From: Porphyra umbilicalis
Taxonomy: Eukaryota; Rhodophyta; Bangiophyceae; Bangiales; Bangiaceae
Reading direction: 5' to 3'
DNA length: 64,000 nt
NCBI GenBank assembly: GCA_002049455.2
Contig: KV918843.1
Coordinates: 206,486-270,485 of the forward strand
Made by a program: the position numbers and the translations under genes. Shown here piece after piece: positions 25,560 through 35,515 of the stretch. Each line of letters starts with the position of its first letter. The stretch's first letter is position 1. Under the pieces are notes generated by a model, which worked only from the letters and a program-made list of their open reading frames with translations, was not told the DNA's origin and did not search any database.

Positions 25560-26582
25560 GCCGGGGGGGCGCTGCCTGCGTCGCTGCGGTGGTGGCGCCT
25601 GCTGTCGGCCCCGGAGAGGGCAACCCAGCGGGAGCTCTCCGCCCCCGCCCACGCGGCGCGCCGCGCGCGCCTCTACGCCAGCCTCCCGGGCGGGGCGCGC
25701 ACGGGTCTGGCTGCCGTGCAGGGCGGCGGTGCCGGGCACTGGCTCTCCGCTGTCCCGTCGGACCGCGGCGGCCGGGGGACCATCCCCAGCTCCGCCATGC
25801 GGGTGGCGGCGCGGCTGTGGCTTGGTGCCCCGCCCCGCCCGGACCCACCGCGCTCGCGCTGCTCGTGCGGTGCGACGGTGGACCCCGCGGGGCGGCACTT
25901 CCTGGGGTCGTGCTCGGCGCAGGTCGCCCGCCGCACGGCCGTCCACCACCACATTGTGGGGCTGGTCGCGGCGGCGCTGCGCCGCGCCCCCAAGTGGGGG
26001 GCGGTCGAGGTCGAGCGCGACCTCGACGGGTCCGACGGCGCGTGCCGGCCCGACCTGCGCGCCACCGAGGCGGTCACGGCCGCCGTCACTTGGGGTGACG
26101 TCTCGGTGGCGTGGCCGTGGCCCGACCTGGTGGCGCCGCAGGTCCGTGCCGCCCCGCTACGCGCCGTTGCGGCGGCCGCGCGCGAGGCGCACAAGCGCGC
26201 CACGTACGTGCCGGCCCTGCCGATGTCCGACACGCCCCACGCATTTCCACCCCTCGTTTGGAAGGCGCTGGGGCGGATCGGGCCGTCGACCGCCGCGTGG
26301 CTGCGGGCCGCCCTGGCTGGGCCCCAGCTGGCGGCGCTTCGCGCGGGTCTACTGTTGGACGTTTCCGTGGCGCTCTGGGGCTCGCTGACGTGGGCCGTAG
26401 CGGGCGGTTACGCCGCCTGTTCGACCCCTGATGATGGGGTGGACGCGTCGGCTGACGATGACTTGGCGACAGCTGACACCCTCGCCTGGACGGGAGGTGA
26501 CATTCGTGTCGCGCATTTTCTGAGGGGGACTACTGGTCGGCCTGCTGACAGTGGTCCCATTGATTGTCGAATGGGAGAGTAG
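25560..26582 (+). other. ORF2 C-terminal CCHC knuckle and restriction-like endonuclease domain
   Basis: After the low-complexity linker the sequence becomes compact. It reads GAGHWLSAVPS, then a knuckle CSCGATVDPAGRHFLGSC (C-x-C-x8-H-x4-C), a conserved RPDLR, GDVSVAW and EAHKRATY. The order CCHC, RPD and D-V-S/T-V with a downstream Lys is the catalytic core of restriction-like endonucleases in R2-type elements. These enzymes nick a specific target and prime reverse transcription. This segment has an uninterrupted frame (25,716-26,582), so the most functional-looking part of the element is its target-cutting end. Confidence 0.75.
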
Positions 26583-26646
26583 CGGTAGTTAGCACCGCAC
26601 TAGTAAGTCAGAGGGAGCTTATCCCTAGGCTTAGCAACCCAACTAA

Positions 26647-26695
26647 ATAGAAGTCCAAACCACGCCTACGGTGTGCGTCCACGACGCGACCACCG
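26647..26695. repeat. satellite fragment at the 3' junction of the non-LTR element
   Basis: 49 bp (ATAGAAGTCCAAACC...GCGACCACCG) match the satellite exactly, in the same orientation as the main array. They start 64 bp after the ORF2 stop. With the array end at ~15,146 they bracket the retrotransposon. Confidence 0.9.
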
Positions 26696-27384
26696 TCGGC
26701 GGTTCTGCCCACGCGCTTGTTTGGTTACTTCAGTGTATTTCGAGAGTGCCACCGCGTGGTGCTCCCGGGGAATGTGCGATTCCAGACTGAAGAAGGACTG
26801 TCGAGAGATTGGTGCTCCACAGACTACGGCTCCATCGACCATTCCGAGGCAAAGGCAATGGGCAAGCGCTGTGTGCGGCCAAGACCCGGCGTCCTCGGCC
26901 ACTTTTCGTCCAATTCGGGATCAATCGGAGTATACAGTGCTCGACGGTCCTGCCCGCGCGCTTTTTTGGCTACTTCGGGGCGATTCGTGTTCACTGTAAG
27001 AATCAATAACACCGTCTGTTGGAGCGGGGCGCACTCCCAAGCTGCTCAGACGAGATCACTGTCAGATCATGTTCTTGAGGAAAGCATCGGAATGGGCTTT
27101 GAGGCCGTCTTTGATCCAGATGCAAGGCCTCGTGCGGATCGCCAGAAATCTTGCACTTTTATTCGGACTCCGACTGGCGAGCGCCGCTCCGGGGTGGCAG
27201 TAACAGAGGGACACTGAAGCTGACAGTGTTTCTGCCTTGCGGCGACGTGCTTTTAGACGATTTTCATTGGATACCAGCCGTGTCCACATTGTTCTGCTCG
27301 TGTAGCCGTATGCCTCCGGCACTATGATTGGTTGGCGGTGGCTTCTTCTCACAGAACTCGCACGGTTGGTCGGAGGGTCCGCCA
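26696..27384. other. intergenic spacer with a ~45-bp direct repeat
   Basis: No gene recognised. A segment at ~26,697-26,740 (CGGCGGTTCTGCCCACGCGC...) recurs imperfectly at ~26,942-26,985 (CGACGGTCCTGCCCGCGCGC...). The first copy abuts the satellite fragment directly. The ORFs here are short and unlike any family I know. Confidence 0.5.
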
Positions 27385-28800
27385 CCTCCAGCGGCTTCAA
27401 AGAGCGCCGCAGGCGCCGTCGCCCTGCCCCCCCCTCCCCGCCGCCCGCACGTTCGTCAGCAGTAGCGGTTTCGTCGGCGGCGGCGACGGCAGCGGTTGCC
27501 GCGGAGCCGGCGGCGGCGACGATGGCGGAGCGCGGGTGGCCGTCGGCCGCGGGGATGGAGCTGCGGTTGTGGCGGCGGCAGCGGTGGTAGCGGCCGACCC
27601 GCCGACCCAGTCTGGCGGATCTTGCTGGTGGCGAGCGGACCCCCCTGGCGGGGGGGGAGGACGGGCACCAACAGCAGCCCCAGCGGCGGTGGCCGACTTG
27701 CCCGCCACGACGGGCGGCCGGCCGGCCGACGGCTGGCCACCGTGAGCGGCGCCGCCGCCGCCCGCGGCGGCGGGGGCGGCGGCGGCCCCCCCTGCGGCGG
27801 TGGTGGCCCGCCGCCGTGCCCCGCTGGCACGCGGGAGGGTGGCGGCGGTCACCGGTGGTCCCCGCGGTGGCCCGTCGGCCGGCACCCCTGGCGCCGGCTG
27901 TGGCGGCGGTGGTGGGGGTGGCGGCGGGAGCGCCGGCGGCGCCCGCGCCGGCACGGTCGGCGGCGGCGCGCGTGACGGCGGCGGTGGGTTTGGATCAACT
28001 GGGGGGGGCGGCAGCGTCGGTAGCTGTTTGCGGGATAGCGGCAGTGGCGGTGGCGGTGGCGGTGCGGGGCGTGGTGGCGGGCGCGGGGGGGGTGGCGGGG
28101 GGCCCCCGCAGCCGTGGAGTGATGGCGGTGGCGGCGGCGGCAGCTTTGGCGGCAGCGTTGCGGCTGGCGGGCGGGGCAAGCGGCGACGCTGCGACGACGA
28201 GCGTGGAGGCGGCAACGTCGAGCGGCGCAACCACCCCCCAACCCCGGGACGCGCCGGCCTAGAAGGCGCAAGCGGTGGAGGGGGGGGTGGCGTCGCCGTC
28301 GCCGCGTGGCGCCGGCGCTGCCCGCCGCCGCCGGGCAGGGTGGCGGCTCCTCGGCCGGCGGGTTCGCCGGGTGGCGCCGCGGCGGCAACGGGCGAGGCTA
28401 CGGCAGGGGCGAGCGGCACGCCCCCCCCCCCCCACCATCGCGCGGCGGCCAAGGAGGCGCGCACGACTGAGGGGGGGGGCGGCGTCGCCGGCGAAGCGTC
28501 GACCCCGGGCGGCGGGCGGGCGCCAGCGGCGGCAAGGGGCGGCGCCGCAGCGGCGGCCGCGGTTTGCGCGGCCGCAGGCGACAGGCGCCCCGCGCGGGGC
28601 GGCGCCGCGGCGGCCGACGGCGGTGGCGACTCGGCGGCAGTGCCTCGGCGCGGCCGGCCGCCGTCGGGCGACGGCGGGGCGACGGCGGCGGTGGCCGGCG
28701 GCAAGGTGGTGGGCTGCACCGGTGGCGCGGCGGCGGCGGGGTGCGCCGCCCCAACACGTCCCCCTGGTGTTGTTGGTCGCGTGTCAGTCTTTGATTGGCA
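27385..28800. other. GC-rich low-complexity block, possible decayed coding sequence
   Basis: Open frames on both strands: Gly-rich on plus (27,800-28,804) and Pro/Ala-rich on minus (28,719-27,397). They are mirror readings of GGC/GCC repeats and I cannot tell which, if either, is translated. A run of 11 C near 28,420 and G runs near 28,085 and 28,275 are present. No domain is seen. Confidence 0.4.
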
Positions 28801-29066
28801 CTAAATTGGATCAACAAATCTGCATCCGCCAAATAGTACTGAAGCATATGCCCAAAATCAGTAGAAAATATTTTGCACAGATTGTGCGAGAAACCGAACA
28901 AACCGGTTAGCTATCCGGATGAATATCCGCCGCTGAAGTGCTCCCGTGGTGCTACCGTCTGCGACACATTTAGCCTCCCTGCGCGACTCTCTGGCGACAC
29001 TCTGTCGTATTGTGTCACCATTTTGTCGCTCATGAGGAACCAAAGTGTCACCTTGGGCACGACCGC

Positions 29067-29242
29067 CGACGACCGGGTATGGAGTGTGCAAGCCAGCGGC
29101 GGGGGTCCCCCCAACATTTGTGCATCCCAACCACGCCGCTTGCACTGGCCATTCGTGCGCGTACTTGGGTGGCCATAGAAGTATCTGGCCATAGAAGTCA
29201 AAACCACGCCTACGGTGTGCGTCCACGACGCGAGCACCGGGT
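29067..29242. repeat. isolated satellite monomer
   Basis: One full monomer plus a short terminal overlap (ACCGGGT near both ends, 29,072 and 29,236) lies 14 kb from the main array in the same orientation. It has a few private changes, such as GTATGGAGTG and AGTCAAAACC. Its right edge coincides with the stop codon of the minus-strand gene that follows. The short terminal overlap would fit insertion of a circular monomer or a remnant of a once longer array. Confidence 0.9.
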
Positions 29243-30567
29243 CATGTCGTGTTGGCGCGCCCAGTCCATCTCACCGCCCCCCCCCCCCCCCGCCCGCCGA
29301 GCGTCTCGGCGAGGAGGACGGCGCAAAACTCTTCCAAGACGCGCCACCCCCAAAAGCTCGTCATCCCGAGCGTCCACACCATGTGCACGTCCCGCGGGGT
29401 GCCCCGCCCCGCCGCCGACACGGCCGCCCAGTAGGCCGCCATCTGCGCTAACGGCACGACGTCTGCGTCGGTCAAAAAGACGGCCACGTCCGGGGCGGGC
29501 GCCTCGTCGGCGGCCGCGGGGTCGTCGTCGGTGCCCCCATCGTCGTCCTCCTCGGCACCGCCGGCGCCGCCGTCGGGCGGCGGCTCGGTGAGCGCCGCCA
29601 CCGACGACGCGGCGGCGGCGAGGGAGGAGCGCATCCACCGCAGGTGGTTGCGCACCGAAAAATACCGCACCACACACGCCGCGTCGTACTCGTACTGCTT
29701 GGCGGTGCTAGATTCGAGCACCCCCGCCACCGCCGTCGCGTCGGCGTCAACGTAACTCCCCGCGTCGTACACGCGGAGGGTGCGCCCGACCGCCGCCGCC
29801 GCGCGCGCCACGTCGTCGTACGCCACCGCACACGCGGGGAGGCCGAGCACGTCCACCTCCCCGCCGGCGAGGAGCGCCGCCCACAACACCCGCGACGGCA
29901 CGCACACGGTCGGCGCGCCGACGGGGGGGATCACATACACGTGGCGCACCGGCGACGGTGGGGGGGGGGGGGGGGGGGGGGGGCGGGGGGGCGCCCCACC
30001 CCCGCGCGCGGTGGCGGCGGCGGCTGCGGCGGCGGCGGACCCGCCCCAGACGGCTCCCGTCACCCACGCCGCCCACCCGCCGGGCGGCGGCCGCGCGGCG
30101 GCGGCCGACCCCGGCGGCAGCGGCACGGCGACGCGGCCGCCGCGGCGGCGGGCGACGGGCACCCCCGCCGGGGGCACGTCGAAAAAACGGCCGGGCCGCC
30201 CGCCCCCAACCGGGGGTGCCCGGGGAAGGGCGGGCGCCGGGCGGGCAACGGCATCGACGCCCCGCCCGCCGCCCGCGGCGGCGCCGCCGCCGCCCGTGAC
30301 GGCCGCGCCGCCGCCGAGTGCCGGCGCGGCGGGCGTGCCCCGCCACGCGGCAACGCCGAGGAGCGTCACCGCCGCCGCAACGGTGGTGGCGGCGCCGAGG
30401 GCGACGCGCGGCAGCCGCCCGCGGGTGGCGGGGGGGGAGGGGGGGGGGTGCAGCAGGGGGAGGCTCCCGCCGGTGGGGGGGGGGGGGGAGGGGGCGCGGG
30501 GGGAAACGGGGGGGGACGCGGCGCCGCCACGGGGGGGGGGGGACGTGCTGCCGCCGCCGCCGCCATT

Positions 30568-30608
<41 letters not shown>

Positions 30609-30729
30609 AGCCGTCGGCATCCGGCGACCGCCCGCCGCCGTCGGCGTCGCCGGGCGCCACGGGGGGGGACGCCGTCGGCGAGTCCCACGGCGGCGCGGGG
30701 CGGCGGCGGCGGCGGCGGGGGGTGTCCAT
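29242..30729 (-). CDS. putative Golgi type II membrane protein, glycosyltransferase-like
   Basis: 495 codons from the ATG at 30,729 (the frame stays open further upstream but without a better start). Residues 1-107 are Arg/Gly/Pro-rich and cytosolic-looking. A single hydrophobic anchor (VALGAATTVAAAVTLLGVAA) spans about 109-128, then comes a linker and a globular part. The latter contains VYVIPPVGAP, RYFSVRNHLRWM and VFLTDADVVPL, the last resembling a DxD-type nucleotide-sugar site at a strand end. The family is inferred from this layout only. The tail becomes Gly-rich after SFWGWRVLEEFCAVLLAETLG at a C/G homopolymer, and the stop falls exactly on the edge of a satellite monomer, so the true C-terminus may be lost or frameshifted. 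Long G runs at 29,961-29,982 and 30,469-30,545 make frame calls fragile. Confidence 0.5.
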
Positions 30730-31137
30730 ACCGCCGCCTGGGCGGGGGGGGCGGGGGGGGCGGAAAGGGAACGTCGCCCGCCGCGGCGGCGGCGGCGGCG
30801 GCGGCAGCGGCGGCCGTCGGTCGCCCGCCGGTCCGTCGCTGGCGGCCGCTCGTCCGCGCGGGTGGCCGCGCGGCGGGGGGGGAGCGCCGCCGCGCCCGAC
30901 CCCGCGGCGCACCACCGGCCGCGTCGGCGGCGGGCAACGGAGGGGCGGCGCCGCGCCGGCCGCCGCTGCCGGCCGCCGGGGCCCGCCGCCGCGGGCACAG
31001 CCGGTACGCGCCTCGCAAGGCAGCCGCCGGCGCGCGTCGCCGCGCGGCGCGGGTGTCGAGGGCGCCACCGCCGAGCGCGTGGTGGGCGTGACGTGGCGGG
31101 CGCGACGCGTCAAATTAGAGGGCGCGGGCCCCCCCCC

Positions 31138-31177
31138 CGGGGCGATCATCGCCCCGGGGGCCATGATGGCCCCCGCC
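31138..31177. repeat. two adjacent GC hairpins
   Basis: GGGGCGA-TCA-TCGCCCC is followed at once by GGGGGCCA-TGA-TGGCCCCC. The arms are perfect with 3-nt loops. They lie upstream of the minus-strand gene start. Role unknown. Confidence 0.6.
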
Positions 31178-31179
31178 GG

Positions 31180-33268
31180 CCAGACCGCTGTTTGCAATGT
31201 CAATGCTAACAGGGCAAATTTCGCACGGCCTCCGCCGCCCCCCGCCCCGCGCGGGGGGCGAGCGCGCTGGCGGCGGCCGCCGTCGGCGTCCAGCAGAGGT
31301 CGCTCCTGATGGAGATTGGCTTGCAGGGTAGGGACCGTCGACGCCGCGGCCCTGCTCTCTCTGGGTGGGGAACGTGCCGGCGGTCGGGGATCGCGGTACA
31401 GTCCATGAGAGCGGCCGCTGCCCGGGTGGGGTTCTGTCGTCGCCGCGGTCACTGGCGGTGACGCGGCCCGCCGGTCGGCCGCTCCAGACGAGAGTCGTGG
31501 TATTGGGGTTCATGACACGCAACGCTTCCTCGCCGCCCATCGCCTCTTCCTCCTCGTTCCGCGAGGGGCCGCGGTCGGCCGACCCGCGCGTTTTTGGCGT
31601 CAGCACCACGTTGCCGTTGGGGTTAACATTAGTTGTCAACTGTTTGAACGGAATTTTCCCAATCGACTTAATAGTGTTCAAGGCCAGGTACACTGCGGGT
31701 CGGTATTTCATCGCCGGGATAGTTCTAAGTTTGCCAGCTTGTAAATCTATAACGAGTAGACGCGAAAGAATGTTTTGAGATAGCCATGCAAAGCTCCTGT
31801 GAGATGGCCTCAGCATGATTCGGAGGATCATGTGCACAACAGTTCCGTGGATCAGCGAAAATCCTACATTTCGGATTGCCTGATTCTCGAGTGACCTCTG
31901 TGATTCGGCAGTTCATCACTACAGTTCTGGACTCGTTCAACGGATCATCTTCGGGACTGACTCTGGGATCGTTCCAGAAGCAGTGTCATCCTGACCCACA
32001 GATCATCTCTGGGACTGTCATTCGAAAAAAATGTAAGGACTTGTTCAATTGATAGTCTGACTGCCTTTTCTGCAAACAAAATGTCTGCCTATTCCGTCAA
32101 CAGTGTGAACAAAATCCTTTTCACACTCTCCCCGTTCAGACCAATGCCCATCGTAGAATCTGACATATTACTCATGCGCTTGAGTCTCTGGTGCGAGTGC
32201 TTCTGATACGTATTGAACCGGGGGATAGCGAGTATTGAACCGGGGGATTGCGAGTTCGGGACGTGCTGAGTTAGGACGATAGGGGACGAGATTGCCACTG
32301 AGCTGAGGACGAATTTACTGCGCGTGTGGGAGACCCAATCATTCATAAATCGGGACTGGGTGCGTCCGGGACTTCACGGTATTCTCGATGTGCGAGCCGA
32401 CGCATGTTTACCCAGTTCCCATCCTCTCTGCGCCGGGAAACAGCGTGTCGGTCGCACGACTACCAAGTCACATTGAGGCTCCCACTGCACACGTTTCGTG
32501 GCCCAGGAGCGACGCCCCATGGGCAGGTCTTTCTCTCTGATCGGTTTCGGCAGACCCTCCTCACGACGTCACTCGAAGTAGTCCAGGCTATCATCTACGA
32601 TCGAGTCCTTGAGACAGGAATCTAGATCAATCTTGCGCACTCGTTCACTCAATCTATGACGACGGTCTCCAGGATGATTGTACTCCGACGCCAGGACAGT
32701 CCTGAGCGCGATCCTCAGGATGATCTTACTCCCACTTCAGGACAGTTCTCAGCACGATACGCAGAACGATCAGAACCAGCGAATCGGAATGATCCTTCAT
32801 GAGCATGGGGCAGCAACTTCGCCGGACAATTGCCGAATCTGCAGGTGCTGGTGTGAGGATGCTTCCCACTGAATATCGGTGCAGATGGTCTTCCAGCCTT
32901 TCTGAACTCCGCTGCGGGCTTTGTCTCCAAGATCTACAAAAAGTGGGCATAATTTGATCGCATGATCAATGTGCGACAGTTCTGCGAACCGTCGGTGGGC
33001 GAGTTCGAATCTGGCAGTTCTCAGTTTTAAGGAATCGGGGACAAAACGCTGTGTAGTTGATAGAGGGGCAGAAGTCGCTCTGCAGAATCACCGCTGTGCC
33101 GACGGGCGTCGCCGTCGACCCCTTTGGACGGGCTCCCCACGCCGCCCGCCTTTGCCCCCGTCGCGTCCCACCGCGCTCCTCGTCCGTGTCACCCCCCAAC
33201 AGTGCTGTTGCTGCCCGCCCTTATTCTTCTGCGCCCTTCCCCCCCCCTCTCCCCCACCCCCAGTCGTC
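31180..33268. other. intergenic region, mostly AT-rich, with small tandem repeats
   Basis: From ~31,600 composition drops to AT-rich and no gene is recognised. Two 22-bp units TATTGAACCGGGGGATAGCG... lie in tandem at 32,211-32,254. Two ~45-bp units starting AGGATGAT and containing CAGGACAGT lie at ~32,671-32,760. GATCAT-type motifs recur between 31,820 and 32,010. A minus-strand open frame at 31,837-31,115 has an internal ordinary-looking stretch (~31,740-31,470) but matches nothing I know. The last ~200 bp before 33,269 are pyrimidine-rich 5' flank of eIF3f. Confidence 0.5.
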
Positions 33269-34291
33269 ATGTCGACCGACATTTTCCTGAGCGGCGACGA
33301 CACGAGCGTCCGCGCCGTGCGCGTCGCCCCCGTCGTCCTCCTCGGCGTCGTCGACCACTTTATGCGCCGCGCGGCCGGCAAGCGCCGCGTCATTGGCACG
33401 CTCCTCGGTGTTTTCCACCCTCACGATGGATCCGTCGACGTGACCGGCTCCTTCCCCGTGCCGCACGACGAGACGGCCGACGAGATTGCGGTCGACATTG
33501 AGTACAACCGCACGATGGTCGACCTCCACCGCAACGTGTCGTCGGCGCACGCCATTGTCGGCTGGTACGCGACGGGCACGGAGACGGACGGCAACTCGGT
33601 GTTGATCCACGAATTTTACGGCCGCGAGTGCGCGGCGCCCGTGCACCTCCTCGTCAATGCCGACTTGGCGGCGGTCGCCGCTGCCGCCGCCGCGTCGGCC
33701 GCCGCGTCCGAGGGCGGCGACGCGGCTGCGTCGACGGCGGGGGTGCCCTCCCCCGCCGCCCCCCGCGCCTATGTGTCGTCGGCTTACACGATTGGGGAGG
33801 TGGCCCTCCGCTCAGAGTTCCGCCCCGTCCCCGTGGCCGTCACGCCGTCGACGCCCGACAAGGTGGCCATGGACGTGCTGTTTAAAAACCGGCGGCGGTT
33901 GGAGGCGGCGCGGGAGACGGCCGCCGCCGCCATGACGGCGGCGGCGACGGGCCGTGGCGGCGGCGCGGCGGCCGCGTCGACCGCCGCGCTCGCGTCCGAG
34001 GTGGACAATGTCCAGGCGGGCCTCTCGCGGCTGCTCGACTTGCTGACGGTCGTCGGCCGCGCCGTCGACGCGGTCGTGGCGGGCGAGGCGACGGGCGACG
34101 TGGCGGCGGGGCGGTTCCTCGCGGAAACGCTCGCGCTCATGCCGCGGGTCGACAGCCACGTGTTTGACAAGCTCTTTGGGGACAACATGCGGGACCTGCT
34201 CATGGTGACCTACTTGTGTTCGTTTGCGCAAGCGCAGCTGCCGATTGCGGAACGGCTTCTGAGCGTGGACGTCAAGGCGTTGAAACAGTAG
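33269..34291 (+). CDS. EIF3F: translation initiation factor eIF3 subunit F (MPN domain)
   Basis: 340 codons, one exon, ATG at 33,269 directly after a C-rich tract. eIF3f is a non-catalytic MPN subunit of the eIF3 complex that loads mRNA on the 40S ribosome. The MPN domain runs from about residue 16 to 170: VAPVVLLGVVDHFMRRAAG, RVIGTLLGVF, then IVGWYATG and SVLIHEFYGRE. The metal-binding H-x-H of active JAMM enzymes is absent, as expected for eIF3f. An Ala/Ser insert (about 132-165) splits the domain after HLLVNADL. The C-terminal MIT-like helical part holds VDNVQAGLSRLLDLL and FGDNMRDLLMVTYLCSFAQAQLPIAERL, matching the family end. Length is within the usual range of about 290-360. It is convergent with glucokinase. 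COP9 and other MPN subunits are less likely because of the IVGWYATG motif and the C-terminal fit. Confidence 0.93.
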   Translation: MSTDIFLSGDDTSVRAVRVAPVVLLGVVDHFMRRAAGKRRVIGTLLGVFHPHDGSVDVTGSFPVPHDETADEIAVDIEYNRTMVDLHRNVSSAHAIVGWYATGTETDGNSVLIHEFYGRECAAPVHLLVNADLAAVAAAAAASAAASEGGDAAASTAGVPSPAAPRAYVSSAYTIGEVALRSEFRPVPVAVTPSTPDKVAMDVLFKNRRRLEAARETAAAAMTAAATGRGGGAAAASTAALASEVDNVQAGLSRLLDLLTVVGRAVDAVVAGEATGDVAAGRFLAETLALMPRVDSHVFDKLFGDNMRDLLMVTYLCSFAQAQLPIAERLLSVDVKALKQ

Positions 34292-34677
34292 GGGGGCTGT
34301 TGGCGGGATCCGGGGTGCGGGGGGGTTGGTTGTTGAACCCAAGTGGGAGGGGCTGGGTGAGAGGTGCGTGTTGGTCTGGTCCGCCCCAGAGTGTGGCCTG
34401 GACTTGATTTGTATGGCTGGGGCAAGACGACAAGAAAGGGTTGAACATACGATGACAAGGTCGCGCTGCGGTGCGCCCACCACTGACGCGTGTCGACCGT
34501 GATGCCCCTCGCGCCATTAGTGGGGTCTGGGGGGTGTGGCGCGCCAAACACCCAACAAGACAAAAGCCGGCAGCACGACCAATGCCGCTGACACCCTCAT
34601 GCGCACCAGACACGCACACGGCACCGATGCGCCTGCCGACGTGCCGGTCTGACCACACACCACCCCCCCCCCGCCCC

Positions 34678-35484
34678 CTACATTGGTGCCCCCCCGGGGC
34701 CGCCCGCTCCGCCCGAATCACATACCGCGCCGCCGTCACGACGGCCGCCACCGCCGCCGCGCCGGCCGCCACCGCCGCCGCCGTGTAGGCCGCCGGACTC
34801 GTCACCATGACCGCCGCCCACGGGCTCAGCGCCACGTACGTGCCGCCGCCGCCGGCGGGGTCGCCCCCAGCCTTGACCGCCGCCGCCGCTGCCGCAGAGG
34901 CGGCTTCCCTCCCCCCCTCCCCTGACGACACGGGCGGCGGCGCACCCGCCGCGTTCTCCCCTTCCCCCCCCCGCCGCACGAAGCGGCCCCACAGCCGCGT
35001 CGCGACAATGTGCGCGCCGCGCAGTCCGAGGTCCTCCTTGACGACCACCGCCACGCGCATGCCGCCGACCACCCCCGACAGGCGCCCCTTGCGGCGGAGG
35101 GCGCGGCCCCACGCGTCGGCCGTGATGTACTCCATATTCTTGGGCGCAATGCCGCCCGCCACGTACAGCCCGCCGGTCGGCAGATAGGTCAGCGCCACGT
35201 TGCCCACAGCCGTGGCGTACGCGTCGAAAAAGAGGTCCATCGTCCGCGCGCACAGGGCGCAGTTGTAGGCGCCCGCGGCGATGGCGCGGCCCGGCTCGGC
35301 CGACGCGAGGATCGACTCGTGGATGGGCGCGTTGATCGACGCGGGGTGCGTCGATGAGAGGAAGGCGTAAATGTTGGCCAAGCCCCGCCCGGACACGACG
35401 CGCTCGACCGAGATGCGGGGGGGGGGGGGGGGTCCTCCGCGTCGGCGGGGGGGGGGGCGGGGGGGGGGCGCCGCCCCCCGTGGC

Positions 35485-35515
<31 letters not shown>

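Larger units (their letters stand above)
17466..26582 (+). pseudogene. non-LTR retrotransposon ORF2: zinc fingers, reverse transcriptase, endonuclease (disrupted)
   Basis: Starts at the ATG overlapping the ORF1 stop. Two C2H2/C2HC-like fingers lie at about 17,805-18,035 (CPVANC...GLKHLRR and CRWC...LAAHEVAC). RT blocks follow: STPGPSGLRMEHL (18,871 on), RLRPIGMPEVLRK, motif A LDFRNALN (19,263), motif B QGGVQQGDPLGPLL (19,460 on) and motif C VHDDVVV (19,575 on). The thumb region resumes after insertions as LLLLRLCAGPQPNYWLR and LSHGGLGIGGR (21,390-21,600). In-frame stops sit at 18,126, 18,444 and 19,260, and frame changes near 18,580 and 19,040. Two insertions (19,778-20,530 and ~20,574-21,296) cut the coding sequence between motif C and the thumb. 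Motif C is HDD, not the usual Y/FxDD. Copy is dead. Confidence 0.85.
15147..26646 (+). mobile_element. degenerate non-LTR retrotransposon inserted in the satellite
   Basis: ORF1 begins about 70 bp after the last satellite sequence, and ORF2 ends 64 bp before satellite sequence resumes at 26,647. Both boundaries are therefore satellite. The element carries ORF1 with a basic tract and an RRM-like segment, then ORF2 with N-terminal zinc fingers, reverse transcriptase, CCHC knuckle and a PD-(D/E)XK-like endonuclease. This is the layout of R2/CRE/NeSL-type and related elements, not of APE-type LINEs. Its 11.5-kb length includes two AT-rich insertions (about 1.5 kb) and a 3.4-kb Ala/Pro-rich linker. 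There is no poly(A) tail. Between 23 and 45 bp of the satellite monomer is missing at the junction, consistent with a small target deletion. The frames are broken, so the copy is inactive. Confidence 0.8.

Noticed and set aside
22904-26098. A 1,064-codon plus-strand ORF as one gene
   Set aside because: It spans low-complexity DNA and near its end reads the endonuclease region in the wrong frame.
31115-31837. 240-codon minus-strand ORF as a gene
   Set aside because: Half is low-complexity and no family or start context supports it; left as an open possibility in the intergenic entry.
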